NCBI RefSeq assembly: GCF_003350505.1
Contig: NZ_QQAY01000002.1
Location: 242,181 to 306,180 of the forward strand
Origin: Falsibacillus pallidus
GTDB lineage: Bacteria; Bacillota; Bacilli; Bacillales; DSM-25281
DNA: 64,000 bases
Direction: 5' to 3'
Of this stretch, positions 59,420 to 64,000 are shown in pieces; position 1 is the stretch's first letter, and each line of letters starts with the position of its first letter. The translations under genes were made by a program, and so were the position numbers. The notes under the pieces were generated by a model. It made no database searches and was not told where the DNA came from. It saw only the letters and a program-made list of their open reading frames with translations.

Positions 59420-60202
59420 ATGAATATTATACATACATTGGTTGGTGAACAATTCTTCCAAATTGCCAATCATTCGAGCACCCTTTCAAAAATGCTTGAT
59501 AGGATGTTCTACGCTATTAGTCCAATGGATAATCAGCCTGATTTGTACATAAATATTAATGATGGATACGGTACTGTCTTTTTAGATTATGAAGTAGTGG
59601 CTGCAAAAGAGAATAGTGTTATTTCATTTAAACGGGCTGACTATTTAATCGAAGTTGATGAGGAATTTTCTCAGGCAAACATATTTGTTCATAATGAACT
59701 TGCATTAAAACATGCTCTGATGAACTTATATAGTTCATTTTTGGTCCATAAAAAATGGGGTCTTCTGATTCATTCTTCCTGTGTGATAGATAATGGTGCT
59801 GCACATATCTTTGCGGGACCATCTGGCTCCGGAAAGTCTACAGCAGCTATTCTTTCACATCCGCGTGAGATTTTGTCAGATGAAGCTGCCATCCTCAAGA
59901 TTTCTGAGAATGGGGTTCAAGTTTATAATTCTCCATTTCGAAGTGAAATTGATTCCAGAGATGTTCTTGCAACTTGCCAACTTAGAAGCATTCAGATGCT
60001 TATTCAGGCAGAGGTAAATGAGAGAAAACAGCTCTCAAAGTCTGACGCATTGTTGAGTTTAATAGATAAAGTTTTTTATTGGCCGTATAGTTCACAGGAG
60101 ACAGAAACCATTTTGAAATTATTGGAGAAGGTTGTAAGGAAGGTTCCTGTATACCAACTTTATTTTCAAAAAAATGATACCTTTTGGGAGTTGATATCTT
60201 AA
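59420..60202 (+). CDS. HPr kinase-like peptide kinase, second cluster
   Basis: This 260-residue protein is related to the lasso kinase at 27456. The core is LLIHSSCVIDNGAAHIFAGP followed by the P-loop GPSGSGKST, and the acidic catalytic segment is REILSDEAAIL (SDE instead of SDD). The C-terminal helical part is shorter than in HPr kinase proper. It probably phosphorylates the precursor peptide or another cluster product; target residues could be Thr43, Tyr45, Tyr50 or Thr51. GGGGAG lies upstream of the ATG. It shares one base with the PqqD-like start (TAATG). Confidence 0.75.
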   Translation: MNIIHTLVGEQFFQIANHSSTLSKMLDRMFYAISPMDNQPDLYININDGYGTVFLDYEVVAAKENSVISFKRADYLIEVDEEFSQANIFVHNELALKHALMNLYSSFLVHKKWGLLIHSSCVIDNGAAHIFAGPSGSGKSTAAILSHPREILSDEAAILKISENGVQVYNSPFRSEIDSRDVLATCQLRSIQMLIQAEVNERKQLSKSDALLSLIDKVFYWPYSSQETETILKLLEKVVRKVPVYQLYFQKNDTFWELIS

Positions 60203-60474
60203 TGAAAAAGTATATTCAAAATCGTGGTTGTGAAACCACACAATTGGATAATGAGTGGATTATTTTAAATTCAAATAATTTAACGGTAACTAAAGTAAAT
60301 GAAGTGGGAGGATACTGCTGGGAACTTCTTCAAAATGAACAGAGTCTGGAGAATTTAGTGAGTGCAGTAGAGGTACAGTTTTCCGGAGAATTACGGCAAG
60401 AAGAGATAACGGAAGACATTAAAGAATTTTTGGACAGCCTTCTGCAATGCGAGGTGATTGAAGTTGTTGTTTGA
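60202..60474 (+). CDS. PqqD-like RRE protein, second cluster
   Basis: This 90-residue PqqD-family winged-helix protein has YIQNRGCETTQLDNEWIILN at the start, VTKVNEVGGYCWELL in the middle and EFLDSLLQCEVIEV at the end. As in lasso B1 it should bind the YxxP motif of the precursor leader. The start is set at ATG 60202, overlapping the kinase stop by one base, because GGGAG is upstream; a frame six codons longer lies inside the kinase. A free-standing RRE in a cluster with no B2 peptidase is unusual for lasso systems and points to another RiPP type. Confidence 0.82.
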   Translation: MKKYIQNRGCETTQLDNEWIILNSNNLTVTKVNEVGGYCWELLQNEQSLENLVSAVEVQFSGELRQEEITEDIKEFLDSLLQCEVIEVVV

Positions 60475-60886
60475 TCAGCAGACGATTAATCTACTTCAGA
60501 ATGTGATCAAAAGAGAAGGAAAGATCACACTTCCAGCTACCGGGAATAGTATGTTTCCTTATATACGCAGGGGGGATAGTTGCACGTTTATTCCTTTTGA
60601 ACCTGATGAACTTAAAAGAGGAGATATTGCCTTATTTCATCAAATAGATGGAAGGCTCGTTGCGCATCGATTTTTTTATGTTCATCACGACCAGTATTTA
60701 TTTAAAGGGGACTCAAATCAAGGATTTGATCATGTTGTAGCTAAAGAGCAATTAATTGGAAAATTAGTCTCGATTAAACGAAATAATAGATTGTATGCTC
60801 CTTCAGCGATATGGAAAATGATGATTTTAAATGTACCGATGCTTTCTGGAATGATCCGTCTTTATATTAATAAAAGAAAATGCTAA
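60464..60886 (+). CDS. S24/S26-like peptidase, SipW-type site
   Basis: This ~140-residue protein has the signal-peptidase core TLPATGNSMFPYIRRGDSCT with Ser in GNSM, GDIALFHQIDGRLVAHRFFY with HR in the position of the SipW-type catalytic His, and YLFKGDSNQGFD. The N-terminus lacks a membrane helix; a weak hydrophobic segment lies at the C-terminus. It could remove the leader of the precursor in place of B2. TTG 60464 is preferred (GAGGTG 7 nt upstream) over TTG 60458. It overlaps the RRE gene by 11 nt. SipW in B. subtilis belongs to the SinR regulon, a parallel but not proof. Confidence 0.72.
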   Translation: MLFDQQTINLLQNVIKREGKITLPATGNSMFPYIRRGDSCTFIPFEPDELKRGDIALFHQIDGRLVAHRFFYVHHDQYLFKGDSNQGFDHVVAKEQLIGKLVSIKRNNRLYAPSAIWKMMILNVPMLSGMIRLYINKRKC

Positions 60887-60901
60887 TGGAGTGTACCCAT
60901 T

Positions 60902-62719
60902 ATGAATTACTTTCAACATGTTCGATCCTTGGTTATCGGAAAATATTTCAACTTGAAAGAAGGGCGAAAAGCTTTTGGGCTTCTTAAACCACACATTTTA
61001 AAATATTGGAGAGAGCATGCCATTTTATTCGGATTGCTTGCTGTCGATATCTTTTTAACGATTGCATTCGCCTGGTACTATGGGAATGTGACAGATGCTG
61101 CGATTGGCAGCCGCTTAAATCAATTAAAAAAGTTGGTTCCGATTGGTATTATTCTTATTCTATTGAGCATTTCGTGTACATTTTTAAATATAGTAGTAGA
61201 AAACAGAGCTTCAAATGGCGTGAAGAAAGAAATGAAAAATTATTTATTCAGCCATATTCTAAGGTTGCCTGCGAAATATACTTCGACTCATCCCACCGGT
61301 GAATTATTGTCCCACTTTTCAAATGATATCCACAGCGTTGATGGACTGATAGGAAGTAATTTAATCAACCTGATTCGTCTGCCGCTTATATACATAGTTG
61401 TATTTATTTATTTAATGCAAATTAATGTCACCTTGTCTGTGATCAGTTTATTGATTGCACCAATCGCACTTATTTCAGCCGTTTTTTTTGGAATGTTATT
61501 AAAGAAAAATGGACGGCAATTGCATGAACTTATAGCTGCTATCCACCACCATTTAAATGAATCCTTCCATGGTATTTCCGTCATTCGTTCATTTACACTT
61601 GAAAAAAAGCAATATAGCACGTTTGCTGAAAAAAACGAAGAGCTTTTCCAATTGGAAACTGCAAGTGCCAAACTGCAAGGATTATATTATGGTGGAGGCC
61701 AGTTTGTCAGCGCAGTCGTTTATCTGATCAGCATATGTTTGGGGTCTTACTACATATCACAATCTATATTGACAGTTGGTGCTTTACTGACTTTCATCAA
61801 CCTCGTCAATCATTTGGTTTATCCATTAACGGGAATGGCGGGGCAGTGGGCAGGCTTCCAGCGCTCTGTTACTGCTTTGGAGAGGGTTTTGAAAGTCTTG
61901 GAGCAGCCAGTTGAATCAAAGAAACTGCCAACTTACGATCCTATTAATAAGGTAGGCTTATCTATTAAATTCACGGATATGACTTTCGGGTATGACGAAA
62001 CAAAATTGTTATTTAGTCGATTGAATCTTGAATTTCCAGCGGGAAAAAAGATTGCATTAGTAGGTCCAAGCGGTGCAGGAAAAAGTTCGCTTTTTAATTT
62101 ACTGCAGGGGCTTTATCAGCCGCATTCAGGCAGAATTTATTTGAACCAAATGCCTATTGAAGATCTTACAATGTCAGCTTTACGAAGTTCGATTGCCTAT
62201 GTTGCTCAGGAAACGTTTTTATTTGCGGGGACGATTGAGGATAATTTAATGATTGCTAAGCCGAACATATCCCAACCGGAAATGATTAATGCTTGTAAAA
62301 AAGCCAATATTCACGAGTTTATTCAGTCTCTTTCGGATGGTTATCAGACAGAGATAGGGGAGAGGGGAATAAAATTATCAGGCGGTCAAAAACAGCGGCT
62401 GGCCGTTGCACGTGCTATTTTAAAGGATTCTCCCATACTCCTTTTAGATGAAGCCACATCTGCACTTGATAATGAATCGGAACACTTTGTTAAGAAAGCT
62501 CTTAATGAGTTAATGGAGGGACGGACGACCATTATCATTGCTCATAGATTAACGACTGTAAGGGATGCAGATATCATCGTGGTTTTGAATGAGGGACGAA
62601 TAAGTGGAATTGGCACACACGAGGAATTAATCAGGGAAAATGATTTATACCAGCGCCTTAATAAAACGGATTTCGAATTAAAAGAATATGTGTCATTGTC
62701 TCTTGCAGCCAATGATTGA
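60902..62719 (+). CDS. ABC transporter, RiPP export, second cluster
   Basis: This 605-residue half transporter has six membrane helices (~35-310) and an ATPase with ALVGPSGAGKSSLFNLLQ, YVAQETFLFAG, the signature LSGGQKQRLAVARAIL and ILLLDEATSALDNE. There is no N-terminal C39 peptidase domain, so leader removal must be done by another enzyme, probably the S26-like one. It works as a homodimer and likely exports the peptide product. Its ATG lies 15 nt after the peptidase stop. It is distinct from the lasso exporter at 30405, so the two clusters are not simple duplicates. Confidence 0.92.
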   Translation: MNYFQHVRSLVIGKYFNLKEGRKAFGLLKPHILKYWREHAILFGLLAVDIFLTIAFAWYYGNVTDAAIGSRLNQLKKLVPIGIILILLSISCTFLNIVVENRASNGVKKEMKNYLFSHILRLPAKYTSTHPTGELLSHFSNDIHSVDGLIGSNLINLIRLPLIYIVVFIYLMQINVTLSVISLLIAPIALISAVFFGMLLKKNGRQLHELIAAIHHHLNESFHGISVIRSFTLEKKQYSTFAEKNEELFQLETASAKLQGLYYGGGQFVSAVVYLISICLGSYYISQSILTVGALLTFINLVNHLVYPLTGMAGQWAGFQRSVTALERVLKVLEQPVESKKLPTYDPINKVGLSIKFTDMTFGYDETKLLFSRLNLEFPAGKKIALVGPSGAGKSSLFNLLQGLYQPHSGRIYLNQMPIEDLTMSALRSSIAYVAQETFLFAGTIEDNLMIAKPNISQPEMINACKKANIHEFIQSLSDGYQTEIGERGIKLSGGQKQRLAVARAILKDSPILLLDEATSALDNESEHFVKKALNELMEGRTTIIIAHRLTTVRDADIIVVLNEGRISGIGTHEELIRENDLYQRLNKTDFELKEYVSLSLAAND

Positions 62720-62742
62720 ATCTCTAAGGGGTGAGTGAGACT

Positions 62743-63738
62743 ATGAGTTTTATTTCTTCATTATATAAACCAAATTCCAGCATTGTATTTAATGAGGAAA
62801 ATAGCCGGATTTTTATGAATGAACTTCAAAACAATGATATTGCCCCACAGATTTTACATCAACTAAAAGCGCGGGGTGCATGGAACCAAATACCTCCCAC
62901 TATAAAGGAATATTTAAAAGATAAGCATGAGAAAACACTAATTAATAATTTTTTCATCAAACACCAAACCGAACAACTTCTCGTTCAACTTGAAGAAGAA
63001 GAAATAGAAGCAATACCATTAAAAGGAACGATATTTGCTGAGAAGGTATACGGACATTTTGGTGCCAGACCAACCTCGGATATTGATATATTAATAAAAC
63101 GCAAGGATTTAAGCAGGGTACAGAAATGTGTAATGGATCTTGGATTCATTGAAGAAGAACCACTCATTCCAGGGCACTTCCATTGCAGCTACAGTAAAAA
63201 ACTCCATGGATCGAGTATTCCATTAGTGGTAGAAATCCATTGGGACCTGCTTAAGGAAAATACCTCTACTCTAAATATTCAAGATTTCTGGGAAAATGCG
63301 CTGCCCTATAATCATTTTAAATATATTAAAGAGTTGTCCATCTATCACACCTTTTACTTTATGTGCCTTCATGGTTGGAGGCATAATTTAGATTCTTTTA
63401 AGCATTTTATTGATCTTGCAATGCTCATTACGAAATATCTTGCAGCAATCGATTATGAAAGACTGATGGATGATTGTACTTTTCACCAAACAAAAAAGCG
63501 TGTGATTCGCACTTTATCGATTGTTTACAAAGAATTTCCATTTTTGAACCAACTAAAAGAGTTTACTTGGAAAAAGAAAAACGTACATTGGGCATACGGA
63601 TCAAATAATTCAAGTTCAAATAGAATGCTGCGCAAGTATATGGATTTCGCTGACTACCAGTTTTTCAGCTATGATAATCCAATACATACTTTCGCGCAGA
63701 TTATAGATTTTCTAACTCCTCGAAAAAATTCAAAATAA
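62743..63738 (+). CDS. Nucleotidyltransferase-like protein, second cluster
   Basis: This ~331-residue NTP_transf_5-type protein has EAIPLKGTIFAEKVYGHFGA followed by RPTSDIDILIKRKDLSRV, with the metal-binding DxD, and a middle VVEIHWDLLKENTSTLN that parallels EIHWRL in the lasso-cluster protein at 29211. It may add a nucleotide or phosphate group to the peptide. The ATG 62743 is four codons after a GTG that lies in the AAGGGGTG ribosome site. It ends the second cluster at a bidirectional terminator. Confidence 0.78.
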   Translation: MSFISSLYKPNSSIVFNEENSRIFMNELQNNDIAPQILHQLKARGAWNQIPPTIKEYLKDKHEKTLINNFFIKHQTEQLLVQLEEEEIEAIPLKGTIFAEKVYGHFGARPTSDIDILIKRKDLSRVQKCVMDLGFIEEEPLIPGHFHCSYSKKLHGSSIPLVVEIHWDLLKENTSTLNIQDFWENALPYNHFKYIKELSIYHTFYFMCLHGWRHNLDSFKHFIDLAMLITKYLAAIDYERLMDDCTFHQTKKRVIRTLSIVYKEFPFLNQLKEFTWKKKNVHWAYGSNNSSSNRMLRKYMDFADYQFFSYDNPIHTFAQIIDFLTPRKNSK

Positions 63739-63740
63739 AA

Positions 63741-63768
63741 ACCTCGCTTTTTACGGCGAGGTTTCTTC
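63741..63768. terminator. Bidirectional intrinsic terminator
   Basis: ACCTCGC (63741-63747) pairs with GCGAGGT (63756-63762). T residues follow on the plus strand and, read the other way, on the minus strand, serving both convergent genes. Confidence 0.8.
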
Positions 63769-63772
63769 ATAT

Positions 63773-64000
63773 TCATTCCTTAAAATACTGTCTAACCAAC
63801 CCTTTCCCATCTTTCACTTCCACTTCAGCATAGGCACCATTTACAAAGGTAATCTGAGGAGGGACATGCCCGCAATCCACGTCATAGATGATGGGAATGC
63901 CGAGTTCATCTGCAAGTTCCTGATAAATATCTTCAGCTGTGTAGCCATTCACCGGCTGGTTGGCGCTGCTTCGGCCAAACAGAATGCCGCTAGTATTTTC
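63773..64000 (-). CDS. S66 family LD-carboxypeptidase/MccF-like, 3' part
   Basis: The frame runs off the right edge, so only the C-terminal ~75 residues are seen. It reads GILFGRSSANQPVNGY, then IPIIYDVDCGHVPPQITFVN and GAYAEVEVKDG. The DxxxGH segment with the catalytic His is typical of the S66 family (muramoyltetrapeptide LD-carboxypeptidase and MccF-type microcin resistance). MccF members cut nucleotide-peptide antibiotics such as microcin C; LD-carboxypeptidases trim cell-wall tetrapeptides. The N-terminal Ser nucleophile elbow lies outside the window, so the subgroup is unclear. It converges on the second RiPP-like cluster. Confidence 0.85.
   Translation of the reverse strand, partial: ENTSGILFGRSSANQPVNGYTAEDIYQELADELGIPIIYDVDCGHVPPQITFVNGAYAEVEVKDGKGLVRQYFKE

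Noticed and set aside
59120..63738. Second lasso peptide cluster
   Set aside because: No AsnB-like cyclase and no B2 peptidase are present, and the precursor core lacks a defined ring acceptor pattern, so a lasso product is not supported.

Overview
The window reads as a chromosomal segment of a low-GC, Gram-positive, spore-forming Bacillaceae bacterium. The grounds are AGGAGG-type ribosome sites, frequent TTG/GTG starts, a Coat F spore-coat gene at the left edge, DUF1540 and CD3324-family genes, an adaA-alkA-ogt operon, and an eps cluster with a SinR-type regulator. I cannot name the species from sequence alone. No rRNA, tRNA, CRISPR array, insertion sequence or prophage was recognised.

Left part (1-25 kb): ordinary accessory and housekeeping genes in short units on both strands. 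These are selD-mnmH (selenium for tRNA 2-selenouridine), DinB and GNAT proteins, an EF-G-binding (FusB-like) protein, a DUF421 membrane protein, an HD phosphohydrolase with a LexA-like box inside its promoter, the adaA-alkA-ogt alkylation-repair operon, and a PadR regulator with a double palindromic operator and a following MFS exporter. Next come a methyltransferase, an esterase, GNATs, a type I toxin-antitoxin pair (29-codon membrane toxin with SD-sequestering hairpin and a convergent antisense RNA), an M1 peptidase lipoprotein and a membrane-anchored thermonuclease-like protein.

Right part (25-63.7 kb): a nearly continuous plus-strand island in three blocks. Block 1 (25.3-32.2 kb) is a paeninodin-type lasso peptide cluster: cyclase, 41-aa precursor, attenuator hairpin, HPr-kinase-like kinase, PqqD-like RRE, B2 peptidase, nucleotidyltransferase, ABC exporter. 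Block 2 (32.2-57.7 kb) is an exopolysaccharide cluster. Its first half matches Bacillus subtilis eps (epsA, B, C, D, F, G, L, M, N, plus gtaB and galE), with a candidate EAR RNA and a strong intrinsic terminator between epsB and epsC. A sinR homologue follows epsN. After sinR comes a second, more AT-rich module with paralogous glycosyltransferases, a CDP-glycerol pathway pair, the only flippase, and a beta-helix protein. Block 3 (59.0-63.7 kb) is a second, unusual RiPP-like cluster: a 71-aa Gly/Asn-rich precursor with a lasso-type YxxP leader motif, a hairpin, a kinase, a PqqD-like RRE, a SipW/S26-like peptidase, an ABC transporter and a nucleotidyltransferase, with no cyclase and no B2 protease in view.

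The most interesting signal is a repeated operator, GTTCT-N6-AGAAC, found seven times (25132, 25256, 32218, 32299, 33737, 59014, 59086). It sits in pairs in front of the lasso cluster, epsA and the second RiPP-like cluster, with one more between epsB and epsC. It contains the known SinR half-site GTTCTYT, and at epsA it fills the spacer between the -35 and -10 boxes. The sinR homologue lies inside the same island. The simplest reading is that one biofilm-type repressor co-controls the matrix polysaccharide and two RiPP pathways. Two decayed genes (VanZ-like, nitroreductase-like) lie in intergenic stretches.
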